DNA from: an uncultured Muribaculaceae bacterium
GTDB lineage: Bacteria; Bacteroidota; Bacteroidia; Bacteroidales; Muribaculaceae
Direction: 5' to 3'
Assembly (NCBI GenBank): GCA_910587235.1
Contig: CAJUKD010000005.1
Span: 54,736 to 118,735, forward strand
Length of the DNA: 64,000 bases
Shown piece by piece: positions 16,932-25,581 of this stretch. The notes beneath the pieces are model-generated. The model did not search any database. It worked only from the letters and a program-made list of their open reading frames with translations, and was not told the DNA's origin. The position numbers and the translations under genes were made by a program. Position 1 is the first letter of the stretch; each line of letters opens with the position of its first letter.

Positions 16932-17468
16932 ATGAAATGTATGACTGATCTGCGCGACAAAGAACAACGCTTTATCGAACTGACCGACGCCTATAAGGAC
17001 GTAGTGGCCAAGGTTTGCTATTTTTACGCCTCTCCCTCGGCCGGCTTCGATGATCTGTATCAGGAAGTGTTGATAAACCTCTGGCAAGGCATGGACAGCT
17101 TCCGCGGAGAAGCAAAGATCTCGACATGGATCTACCGCACAGCCATAAATACATGTATTACATGGCACCGGCGAAACAACCGGCACAGCAAAGGTGCGGT
17201 ATCTATCGACAGTATGCCTTTCGACCCTGTCGACGCAAGCTCGGCCGATACAGCCGCACGCATGGAAAATTACCGTATACTACAGAAGCTCATATCCCGC
17301 CTCGAAAGCATAGACAAGGCATTGGTGATGATGTGGCTCGACGAGAAAAGCTATGACGAAATCGCGGCAGTGACAGGCATAAAGGCCGGCAATGTGGCCG
17401 TAAGGCTACACCGCATACGCGAGCGACTGGCACGCATGGCGTCAGCCGACGGCGAATATATACAATGA
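16932..17468 (+). CDS. ECF sigma-70 family RNA polymerase sigma factor
   Basis: A 178-residue ECF sigma factor. Region 2 shows FDDLYQEVLINLWQGMDSFRGEAKISTWIYR (discussed here in pieces: FDDLYQEV core contact and STWIYRTAINT for -10 recognition). Region 4 has YDEIAAVTGIKAGNVAVRLHRI. The start could be 16932 or the in-frame ATG at 16941. The next gene encodes a membrane protein 22 bases downstream, a common Bacteroidetes pairing in which the partner may restrain the sigma factor. Confidence 0.92.
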   Translation: MKCMTDLRDKEQRFIELTDAYKDVVAKVCYFYASPSAGFDDLYQEVLINLWQGMDSFRGEAKISTWIYRTAINTCITWHRRNNRHSKGAVSIDSMPFDPVDASSADTAARMENYRILQKLISRLESIDKALVMMWLDEKSYDEIAAVTGIKAGNVAVRLHRIRERLARMASADGEYIQ

Positions 17469-17490
17469 TCTCTCTCAAACCTACTATAAA

Positions 17491-18054
17491 ATGAATCTCG
17501 ACGAACTAAAAAATACATGGCAGACGCTTAATTTACGCGTCGACCACCTCGAAGAAGAAAACAGGCGACTGGCTGCACGTCTGGCTGCCGAACGCGCAAG
17601 CGGAACCCAACAGCGACTCGCAAGGCACTACAGACGGCTTTCGCTCGTCGGGCTTTCATTGCCCCTGATTTCCATTTTTCTGTATTTATACGGAATGCCG
17701 CTATGGTGCGACATCCTTTATGCCGTATTCGGGCTGTGCATGTGCGGCATGCATTTGGCGTTCGCCGGATTCATAGAACGCGGCGACTACATGTCGCTGC
17801 CCGTGGTCGATGCCATCAGCCATGCGATACGCATCCGCTTGTGGCAGCAACGAATGTTCATATGCGGAGAATCTGCGGCGCTTATCCTCGTAATAATTCT
17901 GTTCATACAATTTGCCGGACTTGGCAGCGAAGCTCTGATTTCAGGAATAATCGGAGGCATTGCAGGCGGAATCATCGGTTATGTCAAGCAGCGCGAGCTT
18001 TTCCGCATGAGCCGCAGGCTGCTGACTCAGCTGCGCCAGATAAAAGAAGATTGA
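17491..18054 (+). CDS. Four-helix membrane protein paired with ECF sigma factor
   Basis: A 187-residue protein beginning MNLDELKNTWQTL, a start typical of Bacteroidetes membrane proteins encoded after ECF sigma genes. Residues about 12-45 are charged and likely coiled coil. Four hydrophobic segments follow (near 52-70, 74-92, 125-143 and 148-165), then a basic tail. By position it could be an anti-sigma or a sigma-responsive membrane factor; I see no zinc-binding anti-sigma motif. Function is not known. Confidence 0.75.
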   Translation: MNLDELKNTWQTLNLRVDHLEEENRRLAARLAAERASGTQQRLARHYRRLSLVGLSLPLISIFLYLYGMPLWCDILYAVFGLCMCGMHLAFAGFIERGDYMSLPVVDAISHAIRIRLWQQRMFICGESAALILVIILFIQFAGLGSEALISGIIGGIAGGIIGYVKQRELFRMSRRLLTQLRQIKED

Positions 18055-18083
18055 ATCATACGCACAAAACCTTAAAGCACATA

Positions 18084-18114
18084 TTTGCTGTTTCGACTAT
18101 TGTTGCTAACTTTG
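18084..18114 (+). promoter_or_regulatory. Promoter of the pyrBI operon
   Basis: TTTG at 18084-18087, exactly 19 bases, then TAACTTTG at 18107-18114. This is a perfect match to the Bacteroidetes housekeeping promoter consensus. Start is expected near 18121, giving a 30-nt leader before the pyrB ATG at 18151. Confidence 0.8.
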
Positions 18115-18150
18115 TGGTGTGAATCATTCCCCACAAGCCGACAAACAGCT

Positions 18151-19074
18151 ATGAACAGCAAAAGCCTTGTGTCTATCGCAGACATTTCGAAAGAGCAGAT
18201 GCTCGATCTTCTGGCCCGGGCACGCTATTTCGAAGAGCACCCGAACAGCGATCTCCTTAAAGGCAAACTGGTGGCGACGCTCTTCTTCGAGCCGTCGACA
18301 CGCACCCGCCTCAGTTTTGAAACAGCAGTCAACCGCCTCGGAGGCCGCGTAATAGGATTCTCCGACGCATCGACCTCAAGCACGTCAAAAGGCGAAACCC
18401 TTAAAGATACGATAAAAATGGTATCGAACTATGCCGATCTCATAGTCATGCGCCATTTTCTTGAAGGAGCCGCACGATATGCTACAGAAGTGACCGACAT
18501 ACCTGTCATCAACGCCGGCGACGGCGCAAACCAGCACCCGTCGCAGACAATGCTTGACCTCTATTCAATACTCAAGACACAAGGACGGCTCGACAATCTG
18601 ACAATAACCATGGTCGGCGACCTGAAATACGGACGCACCGTCCACTCGCTGCTGATGGCAATGCGCTATTTCAATCCCACATTCCGTTTCGTCGCTGCCG
18701 ACGAACTGCGTATGCCGGCCGAATACCGCCGATTCTGCGACACCGAAGACATCGCCTACAGCGAACACACGGAATTCTCCGAAGACGTAATAAATTCCAG
18801 CGACATAATCTACATGACCCGCGTGCAGCGCGAACGCTTCTCCGACGTCATGGAGTACGAGAAAGTAAAAGACCTCTATACACTGCGCAATGCCATGCTG
18901 GCCGGCTCCCGCCCAAACCTGCGCATACTTCATCCGCTGCCACGAATCAATGAAATCGACCGCGACGTCGACGACAATCCCAAAGCATACTATTTCGAAC
19001 AGGCCCGCAACGGCGTCTTCGCCCGCCAGGCCATAATAACCGCCGCACTCGGCATAGATATTCCGAAGCCATGA
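18151..19074 (+). CDS. pyrB: Aspartate carbamoyltransferase catalytic subunit
   Basis: A 307-residue enzyme that joins carbamoyl phosphate and aspartate in pyrimidine synthesis. The carbamoyl phosphate loop FFEPSTRTRLSFE, the SKGETLKDT motif and the HPSQTMLDL and HPLPR motifs are all present. A longer frame opens at 18085, but that start falls inside the promoter. ATG 18151 gives the standard N-terminus and follows the predicted transcript start by 30 bases. It overlaps pyrI by four bases (ATGA), so the two chains are translationally coupled. Confidence 0.96.
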   Translation: MNSKSLVSIADISKEQMLDLLARARYFEEHPNSDLLKGKLVATLFFEPSTRTRLSFETAVNRLGGRVIGFSDASTSSTSKGETLKDTIKMVSNYADLIVMRHFLEGAARYATEVTDIPVINAGDGANQHPSQTMLDLYSILKTQGRLDNLTITMVGDLKYGRTVHSLLMAMRYFNPTFRFVAADELRMPAEYRRFCDTEDIAYSEHTEFSEDVINSSDIIYMTRVQRERFSDVMEYEKVKDLYTLRNAMLAGSRPNLRILHPLPRINEIDRDVDDNPKAYYFEQARNGVFARQAIITAALGIDIPKP

Positions 19075-19541
19075 CCGCAACCCACAAAGAAGAACTCGCC
19101 GTGGCCGCCCTGCGCAACGGCACCGTAATAGACCACATACCTTCGGCCGCACTTTTCAAAGCTGTCCACATACTCGGAATCGAGCACATGGACAAAAGCG
19201 TGACCATAGGCAACAACCTGCACAGCGGCAAACTCGGTTCAAAAGGCATAATCAAAGTAGCCGACACCGAATTCGACGAAGCAACCCTCAACCGCATCGC
19301 CATAATAGCACCCACGGCCGTCGTCAATACCATACGCGACTATGAAGTGGCCTCAAAGCGGAGTGTAAGCCTGCCCGACGAGCTGGTCGGCATAGTCCGT
19401 TGCGCGAATCACAAGTGCATAAGCAACCACGAACCCATGCAGACACGGTTCAGCGTGACACGCAGCACCGACGGCGACGTTGTTCTGCGCTGCCACTACT
19501 GCAATCACTGCGTCGACGGCAAGGACGCACCGATTCTCTGA
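19071..19541 (+). CDS. pyrI: Aspartate carbamoyltransferase regulatory subunit
   Basis: A 156-residue partner of PyrB. The N-terminal allosteric domain (about 1-100) has IDHIPSAALFKA and GIIKV, the nucleotide-binding region. The C-terminal zinc domain has four cysteines in CANHKC and CHYC. It binds CTP/ATP and makes the PyrB enzyme respond to nucleotide levels. Its start overlaps the pyrB stop. Confidence 0.96.
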   Translation: MTATHKEELAVAALRNGTVIDHIPSAALFKAVHILGIEHMDKSVTIGNNLHSGKLGSKGIIKVADTEFDEATLNRIAIIAPTAVVNTIRDYEVASKRSVSLPDELVGIVRCANHKCISNHEPMQTRFSVTRSTDGDVVLRCHYCNHCVDGKDAPIL

Positions 19542-19549
19542 AATAATAA

Positions 19550-20125
19550 ATGGCAAAAGTAAACTGGAAACCGGGGACTATGGTATATCCGTTGCCTGCC
19601 ATACTGGTCAGCTGCGGACGAGGCGACGAAGCCAACCTTATGACAGCCGCATGGACAGGAACAGTGTGTACCAATCCGCCAATGCTGTACATATCCGTGC
19701 GCCCCGAACGACATTCCCATGCCATAATCAGCCGGGAAATGGAATTCACCGTAAACCTGACCACAGCCGACATGGCTCGTGCCACTGATTTCTGCGGCGT
19801 ACGTTCAGGCCGCGATACGGACAAATGGGCGGCGACCGGACTTACACAGGTTCCCGGTGTTGCCTGTGCTTGTCCGGCGGTAGGAGAATCGCCCCTGTCA
19901 ATCGAATGCCGCGTCAAGACCGTCATGCGCCTTGGCAGCCACGACATGTTTCTGGCCGATGTCGTAAATGTAATGGCCGACGAACGGTGGATAGATACTG
20001 AAGGCCGATTCGACCTTCAGGCCTCCGGATTGATGAGCTACTCGCATGGAGCATATATAGGACCCGGCGAGTATCTGGGTCATTTCGGTTTTTCCGTAAA
20101 AAAGAACAAGAATATCCATAAATAA
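19550..20125 (+). CDS. Flavin reductase-like (FMN-binding split barrel) protein
   Basis: A 191-residue protein of the flavin reductase domain family. It shows PAILVSCGRGDEANLMTAAW and the FTVNL-type segment of FMN-binding split-barrel proteins, and a C-terminal GEYLGHFGFSVKK region. It may bind FMN and transfer electrons from NAD(P)H; the partner is not known. It lies eight bases after pyrI in the same operon and 14 bases before glyA. Confidence 0.88.
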   Translation: MAKVNWKPGTMVYPLPAILVSCGRGDEANLMTAAWTGTVCTNPPMLYISVRPERHSHAIISREMEFTVNLTTADMARATDFCGVRSGRDTDKWAATGLTQVPGVACACPAVGESPLSIECRVKTVMRLGSHDMFLADVVNVMADERWIDTEGRFDLQASGLMSYSHGAYIGPGEYLGHFGFSVKKNKNIHK

Positions 20126-20139
20126 ACTGCTATAACAAC

Positions 20140-21420
20140 ATGAAACAAGACAACGCAATATTCGAACTTATCGAACGCGAACACGTACGCCAGAAAGAAG
20201 GCATAGAACTTATCGCATCCGAAAACTATGTCAGCGACGAAGTTATGCGCGCCATGGGTTCCTGCCTGACCAACAAATACGCCGAAGGCTATCCAGGACG
20301 ACGATACTACGGCGGATGCCAGGAAGTCGACAAGGTGGAACAACTGGCTATCGACCGCGTTAAAGAACTGTTCGGAGCATCATGGGCAAACGTGCAACCC
20401 CACTCCGGCGCACAGGCAAACATGGCTGTATTCATGGCTTGTCTGAACCCCGGCGACAAATTCATCGGACTTAACCTGTCACACGGCGGACACCTCTCCC
20501 ACGGAAGCCCTGTCAACTTCTCAGGACTCGTGTACCAAGCCCTCGAATATAATGTCGACGCAGAAACCGGCCGTATAGACTATGACGCTTTCGAAGAAAC
20601 ATGCCTGCGTGAACGCCCGAAACTGATTGTAGGCGGAGCCAGTGCATACAGCCGCGAATGGGACTACGCACGCATGCGTGCCGTAGCCGACAAGATCGGA
20701 GCCATCTATATGGTCGATATGGCCCACCCTGCCGGTCTTATCGCTGCCGGTCTGCTCGAAAATCCCGTGAAATATGCCCACATCGTAACATCCACCACCC
20801 ACAAGACACTGCGCGGCCCCCGCGGAGGTATAATCCTTATGGGCGAGGACTTCCCCAACCCATGGGGCAAAAAGACTCCGAAAGGCGAAATCAAGATGAT
20901 GTCAGCCTTACTCGACTCGGCCGTATTCCCCGGTGTTCAGGGCGGTCCGCTCGAACATGTCATCGCCGCAAAAGCCGTGGCTTTCCACGAAGCTCTGCAA
21001 CCCGAGTTCACCGACTATCAGAAGCAGGTGAAACTCAATGCTTCCGTCATGGCCGAGGCTCTGGTAAAGAAAGGCTATAAAATTGTATCCGGCGGAACGG
21101 ACAACCACTGCATACTGGTGGATTTGCGTACTAAATTCCCGGAACTAACCGGTAAAGTAGCAGAACGCGTACTGGTAGAAGCCGACATCACGGCAAACAA
21201 GAACATGGTGCCTTTCGATTCGCGCTCTCCGTTCCAGACCTCAGGCATACGCCTCGGTACTGCCGCAATAACAACCCGCGGCGTAAAAGAAGATATGATG
21301 CCTGTGATTGTCGACCTTATCGACACCGTACTCTGCGACCCTGAAAACCGCGAGAACATTGAAACAGTACGACGTCGCGTAAACGAACTGATGAAAAACT
21401 ATCCCATCTTCGCCTGGTGA
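20140..21420 (+). CDS. glyA: Serine hydroxymethyltransferase
   Basis: A 426-residue PLP enzyme that interconverts serine and glycine and charges tetrahydrofolate with one-carbon units. The N-terminal ELIASENYVS motif, the YPGRRYYGG segment and the PLP lysine motif TSTTHKTLRGPRGG are intact. Standard length. It overlaps the following ispD start codon by four bases. Confidence 0.97.
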   Translation: MKQDNAIFELIEREHVRQKEGIELIASENYVSDEVMRAMGSCLTNKYAEGYPGRRYYGGCQEVDKVEQLAIDRVKELFGASWANVQPHSGAQANMAVFMACLNPGDKFIGLNLSHGGHLSHGSPVNFSGLVYQALEYNVDAETGRIDYDAFEETCLRERPKLIVGGASAYSREWDYARMRAVADKIGAIYMVDMAHPAGLIAAGLLENPVKYAHIVTSTTHKTLRGPRGGIILMGEDFPNPWGKKTPKGEIKMMSALLDSAVFPGVQGGPLEHVIAAKAVAFHEALQPEFTDYQKQVKLNASVMAEALVKKGYKIVSGGTDNHCILVDLRTKFPELTGKVAERVLVEADITANKNMVPFDSRSPFQTSGIRLGTAAITTRGVKEDMMPVIVDLIDTVLCDPENRENIETVRRRVNELMKNYPIFAW

Positions 21421-22175
21421 CGACAAGGACAAGCGGTCAAGACAATACTCTGGCGGTCATTGTGGCCGCCGGCTCCGGCTCCCGCTTCGGTGCGGAACTG
21501 CCCAAACAGTTCTGCCCGATGGCGGGACGTCCGGTTCTTATGCACACAATCGACGCATTTCGCAACGCTCTGCCTGATAGCCGCATAATCCTTGTTCTCA
21601 GCCACTCTGCCATGGATTTATGGCAGACACTCTGCAGGGAATACGGTTTCGAATCACCGGAAATTGTCGCCGGCGGAGCAAGCCGTGCCGAATCTGTAGC
21701 CAACGCACTCGAAGCGGCAGCACCGCTGACCGACAGCACCGTGGTGATGATTCACGACGGTGCCCGTCCCATGGCTTCTCCTGAGATGTTGCATCGTCTG
21801 CGTCTGGCAGTCACATCCGTATCGCCGGCCGTTGTCCCTGTCGTGGCCGTCACAGACTCTTTGCGTCACATAAGTTCCGACGGTTCATCCAATTCCGTCG
21901 AACGCTCGCAGTTCCGTGCCGTACAGACACCGCAATGCTTTCTCGGCGGCATTCTGTCTGAAGCCTACTCCAAAGCCTCAGGCATAGGCTTCGAACGCTT
22001 CACCGATGACGCCTCTGTGGTGGAAACAGCCGCCAAGACCAAAATCACACTGATCGACGGCGATCCGCACAACATAAAGATTACAACTCCGGGCGACATT
22101 GAAATAGCGGAAACGCTTATGAAAAGATTATGTTATCCCTGCGGCGCCTCGAAACCAAATTCATCAAAGGAATAG
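21417..22175 (+). CDS. ispD: 2-C-methyl-D-erythritol 4-phosphate cytidylyltransferase
   Basis: A 252-residue enzyme of the non-mevalonate isoprenoid pathway, which transfers CMP to MEP. It shows the nucleotide loop VIVAAGSGSRFGAELPKQF, then GGASRAESV, HDGARPM and FTDDASVVE. The only sensible start is a GTG that overlaps the glyA stop. The 3' end overlaps recG by 46 bases in another frame, so the final 15 residues (GASKPNSSKE end) are constrained by both genes. Confidence 0.95.
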   Translation: MTTRTSGQDNTLAVIVAAGSGSRFGAELPKQFCPMAGRPVLMHTIDAFRNALPDSRIILVLSHSAMDLWQTLCREYGFESPEIVAGGASRAESVANALEAAAPLTDSTVVMIHDGARPMASPEMLHRLRLAVTSVSPAVVPVVAVTDSLRHISSDGSSNSVERSQFRAVQTPQCFLGGILSEAYSKASGIGFERFTDDASVVETAAKTKITLIDGDPHNIKITTPGDIEIAETLMKRLCYPCGASKPNSSKE

Positions 22176-24232
22176 GCCCCACTCGCGCCGAACTTCTTGA
22201 AAAAGAGCTGGGCATACGCTCCGCCTGGGATTTGCTGCACCATTTTCCCACAAGCTACGTCGACCGCTCCCGATTCTACACCATCCGCGATATAAGCGCC
22301 ACTGGCGGCGAGATGCCGCACTTGCAGCTGCGCGGACGATTTGTGTCGTTCAACGTTCTCGGCGAGGGTGCGAAAATGCGCCTTGTCGGTCTTTTTTCCG
22401 ACGGGACAGCCACTATGGATGTAGTATGGTTCAAAAGCATACGAACCATACGCAACATGTACGGCCCCGGACGCGACTATGTTCTCTTCGGGAAACCGTC
22501 GTCTTTCAACGGACGTCTGCAGATGACTCATCCCGAGGTCGAGCTGCCGGAAAAAGCCGAGGCCGCCTCGCCCATGCGAGGGGTATATCCGCTCACCGAA
22601 CGCTTGCGCAAACGCAATATCGATTCACGCTTTTTCCATAATGTCATCGACGGGTTGCTGCGTGCCACTACCCGACGTCTTGTAGATCCGCTCCCCCGCT
22701 CTATAGTTGAATCCCAACAACTTATGCCGCTTGACGACGCCATCCGCCAGCTCCATTCACCCACAGGAGCTTCGGAGTTGCAACGTGCGCGTTTCCGCAT
22801 GAAATTCGAAGAGCTTTTCTACATACAGACCGACATGGTGGCGCGCACACGGAGGCGGAAAGGACTTGCGGCAGGCTATGCCATGCCACGTGTCGGACAC
22901 TGGTTCAACACATTCTACAAAGAGTGCCTGCCATTCGAACTGACAGGCGCCCAGAAACGGGTGATCAAAGAAATACGCGCCGACATAGCCGGCGGACGAC
23001 AGATGAACCGTCTTGTACAGGGCGACGTCGGGTCAGGCAAAACGCTCGTAGCGCTTATGTCCATGCTTCTGGCCATAGACAACGGGTATCAGACCTGTCT
23101 TATGGCTCCTACCGAGATTCTGGCCACACAACATTACCATACCATACGAGAACTGGCCGCGAAAATCGGACTTAACGTCAAACTGCTTACCGGATCTACC
23201 CGCGCCGGAGAACGGGCGGTCATTCACGAACAACTGCTCGACGGTTCGCTGCATCTGCTCGTCGGCACCCACGCCGTCATAGAGGATACAGTTGAGTTCC
23301 GCAATCTCGGCTTCGCTGTCATTGACGAACAGCACCGATTTGGCGTGGCACAACGCGCACGTCTATGGAAAAAAAGTACGATTCCGCCGCACGTGCTTGT
23401 GATGACGGCCACTCCTATTCCGCGCACACTGGCCATGACAGTCTACGGCGATCTCGACGTGTCTGTAATCGACGAACTGCCTCCGGGCCGCAAACCGGTG
23501 GAAACCCTGCTGCGTTATGAAAAGCAACGACTGAAAGTATATCAGGGCGTGTATTCGCAGCTGAGGCAAGGGCACCAGATATATATCGTCTACCCGCTTA
23601 TCGAAGAGAACGAAAAACTTGCGCTCAAAAGCCTCGAGGAGGGATATGAAAACATTCGCGAAACGTTCCGCGAATATGAAGTGGCATTTGTCCACGGCAG
23701 ACAGAAAGCAGCGGAAAAGGACTACCAGATGCAACGTTTCGTAAGCGGCGAGGCTCAGATTCTTGTAGCGACAACTGTAATCGAAGTCGGAGTCAACGTA
23801 CCCAACGCCACAACAATGATCATCGAAAACGCCGAGCGCTTCGGACTTTCGCAACTGCATCAGTTACGCGGACGTGTCGGCCGCGGCGCTGACAAAAGCT
23901 ATTGCATACTGATGAGCAAATACGAGATTGCAGGCGAAACGCGCAAACGCCTCGAAATCATGACATCCTCGACCGACGGTTTTGTAATTGCCGAAGCCGA
24001 TATGCAGATGCGCGGACCCGGCGACATAGAAGGCACCATGCAAAGCGGAATGCCTTTCGACCTGCACATAGCCAATCTTGCAACCGACGGGCAAATCATA
24101 GCCGCCGCCAGACGGGCGGCTGAAACACTGCTTGATTCAGACCCTTCGCTTTCGCATCCCGACAATGTCCTGCTCGCAAAAACAATCCGTGAAATCGCCT
24201 CACGCAGCATGGACTGGAGCCGTATCAGCTGA
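22130..24232 (+). CDS. recG: ATP-dependent DNA helicase RecG
   Basis: A 700-residue branch-migrating helicase for stalled forks and Holliday junctions. The N-terminal wedge/OB domain begins with FIKGIGPTRAELL. Helicase motifs include GDVGSGKT (Walker A), DEQHRFGV (Walker B/DEQH), MTATPIPRTL, and motif VI in QLRGRVGRG. Normal length. It starts inside the end of ispD and closes the rightward pyr-gly-isp-rec run. Confidence 0.96.
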   Translation: MLSLRRLETKFIKGIGPTRAELLEKELGIRSAWDLLHHFPTSYVDRSRFYTIRDISATGGEMPHLQLRGRFVSFNVLGEGAKMRLVGLFSDGTATMDVVWFKSIRTIRNMYGPGRDYVLFGKPSSFNGRLQMTHPEVELPEKAEAASPMRGVYPLTERLRKRNIDSRFFHNVIDGLLRATTRRLVDPLPRSIVESQQLMPLDDAIRQLHSPTGASELQRARFRMKFEELFYIQTDMVARTRRRKGLAAGYAMPRVGHWFNTFYKECLPFELTGAQKRVIKEIRADIAGGRQMNRLVQGDVGSGKTLVALMSMLLAIDNGYQTCLMAPTEILATQHYHTIRELAAKIGLNVKLLTGSTRAGERAVIHEQLLDGSLHLLVGTHAVIEDTVEFRNLGFAVIDEQHRFGVAQRARLWKKSTIPPHVLVMTATPIPRTLAMTVYGDLDVSVIDELPPGRKPVETLLRYEKQRLKVYQGVYSQLRQGHQIYIVYPLIEENEKLALKSLEEGYENIRETFREYEVAFVHGRQKAAEKDYQMQRFVSGEAQILVATTVIEVGVNVPNATTMIIENAERFGLSQLHQLRGRVGRGADKSYCILMSKYEIAGETRKRLEIMTSSTDGFVIAEADMQMRGPGDIEGTMQSGMPFDLHIANLATDGQIIAAARRAAETLLDSDPSLSHPDNVLLAKTIREIASRSMDWSRIS

Positions 24233-24280
24233 ACTTTATCCCATTTTTTCAGTTTAGAAATTAAGATAGTCCTATCGAAT

Positions 24281-24808
24281 ATGAAACACCTCAGAAGCAT
24301 ACTGTATGTCACAGCCACGTTTGCCCTGATGCTTTCCGCCGGATGCAAGACCACCGAGGCAAACTACCGTCAGGCATACGAAAAAGCTATAGCCGCCCGC
24401 GACAGCAGCGATAACATAGACTCGACAATCTACGGACAGATACGACGTCAGTTCAACGAACAGGCTGTGGTTACGGTTTCGGGCGATACTGTCAGCGTAA
24501 GGGTTATGCACGTGCGTGTCACACCCGACGGCGGAGGTATAGCGGAGAATCTGCATCGCTACAATGTCGTGGCCGGTCAGTTCAAACAACTTTTCAACGC
24601 CCGCTCCATGCGCAACCGAATGGCCGACAACGGATTTCCCGGCGCATTTGTAGTAGAAACAGCTGAACCGTACTATTACGTCGTAGCCTCGTCGCACAAT
24701 ACCGCTGCCGAAGCCTCGGCTGCCTTGAAATCGATTTTGCAAGCCGATGCCATACGCATGAAAGAACCATGCCCGTTCATACTCGACGCCACAACACGCG
24801 TGCGCTGA
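24281..24808 (+). CDS. SPOR-domain lipoprotein
   Basis: A 175-residue lipoprotein. The signal peptide ends LSAGC with the lipid cysteine near residue 22. A charged helix follows, then a SPOR-like domain (about 95-170: RYNVVAGQFKQ, NGFPGAFVVETAEPYYYVVASS). SPOR domains bind denuded peptidoglycan at the septum, so a cell-envelope or division role is likely. It follows recG by 48 bases. Confidence 0.8.
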   Translation: MKHLRSILYVTATFALMLSAGCKTTEANYRQAYEKAIAARDSSDNIDSTIYGQIRRQFNEQAVVTVSGDTVSVRVMHVRVTPDGGGIAENLHRYNVVAGQFKQLFNARSMRNRMADNGFPGAFVVETAEPYYYVVASSHNTAAEASAALKSILQADAIRMKEPCPFILDATTRVR

Positions 24809-24880
24809 ACATTCCGGCTGTTCCCTTTGTTGTAGAATCAGATATTCTGAAAACCAACTAACAACAAAAACAGCCATAAC

Positions 24881-25462
24881 ATGGAACATAAAAGCATCAA
24901 AGGAACACGCACAGAAAAAAATCTGCTCGCATCTTTCGCCGGTGAAAGCCAGGCTCGCTCACGATATACACTCTTCGCAGAAAAAGCACGTGAAGAAGGT
25001 TATGAACAGATTGCTGCCGTATTTCTTGAAACAGCCGAACAGGAACTCAGTCATGCACGCGGATTCTTCTCCTTTCTTGAAGGTGGAGCCGTAGAGATAA
25101 CTGCCGCTTATCCCGCAGGGGTAGTCGGAAATACAAAAGAGAATCTTGCCGAAGCCGCCGCCGGCGAACGTGAAGAATGGAGCATGCTCTATGAAAATTT
25201 TGCCAAAGACGCACAGGATGAAGGCTTCCCGCAGATTGCCAATTACTATAAACTGGTAGCCAAAGTCGAAACGATGCACGAGGCCCGCTATCTCAAACTG
25301 CTTGAACGCCTGAACACCGGAACCGAATTCGAACAGGAGGAACCTGTTGAATGGATGTGCCGCCGCTGCGGATTTGTAATCACAGCCAAAGCCGCCCCCA
25401 AGCGATGTCCCGTATGCGGAATGGATCAGGGATGGTTCCAGCGCAAAGCGAACAATTACTGA
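24881..25462 (+). CDS. Rubrerythrin
   Basis: A 193-residue non-haem iron peroxidase that protects anaerobes from peroxide. The four-helix di-iron domain has ESQARSRY, EEGYEQIAAVFLETAEQELSHA read as the ExxH ligands, and EGFPQIANYY with ETMHEARY. The C-terminal rubredoxin domain has two CxxC knuckles (CRRC and CPVC). Monocistronic, ending at a strong terminator. Confidence 0.95.
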   Translation: MEHKSIKGTRTEKNLLASFAGESQARSRYTLFAEKAREEGYEQIAAVFLETAEQELSHARGFFSFLEGGAVEITAAYPAGVVGNTKENLAEAAAGEREEWSMLYENFAKDAQDEGFPQIANYYKLVAKVETMHEARYLKLLERLNTGTEFEQEEPVEWMCRRCGFVITAKAAPKRCPVCGMDQGWFQRKANNY

Positions 25463-25524
25463 TACGCGATTTTATATTCAAGGTTCAAAGATCTGCGTTT
25501 ATCTTTTAAGCGCAACAATAAACA

Positions 25525-25561
25525 GAGCGGGCGTACCGGTTGACTTCCGGTACGCCCGCTC
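25525..25561. terminator. Bidirectional terminator between rubrerythrin and the PUL
   Basis: Perfect 15-pair stem (GAGCGGGCGTACCGG with its complement) and a 7-base loop, between the convergent rubrerythrin and GH43-GH35 genes. Confidence 0.85.
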
Positions 25562-25581
25562 GAATATATGATTTTTAATTT

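Noticed and set aside
18085..18150. Longer N-terminus for PyrB from a TTG start
   Set aside because: It falls within the perfect promoter and adds residues foreign to the family; ATG 18151 is standard.
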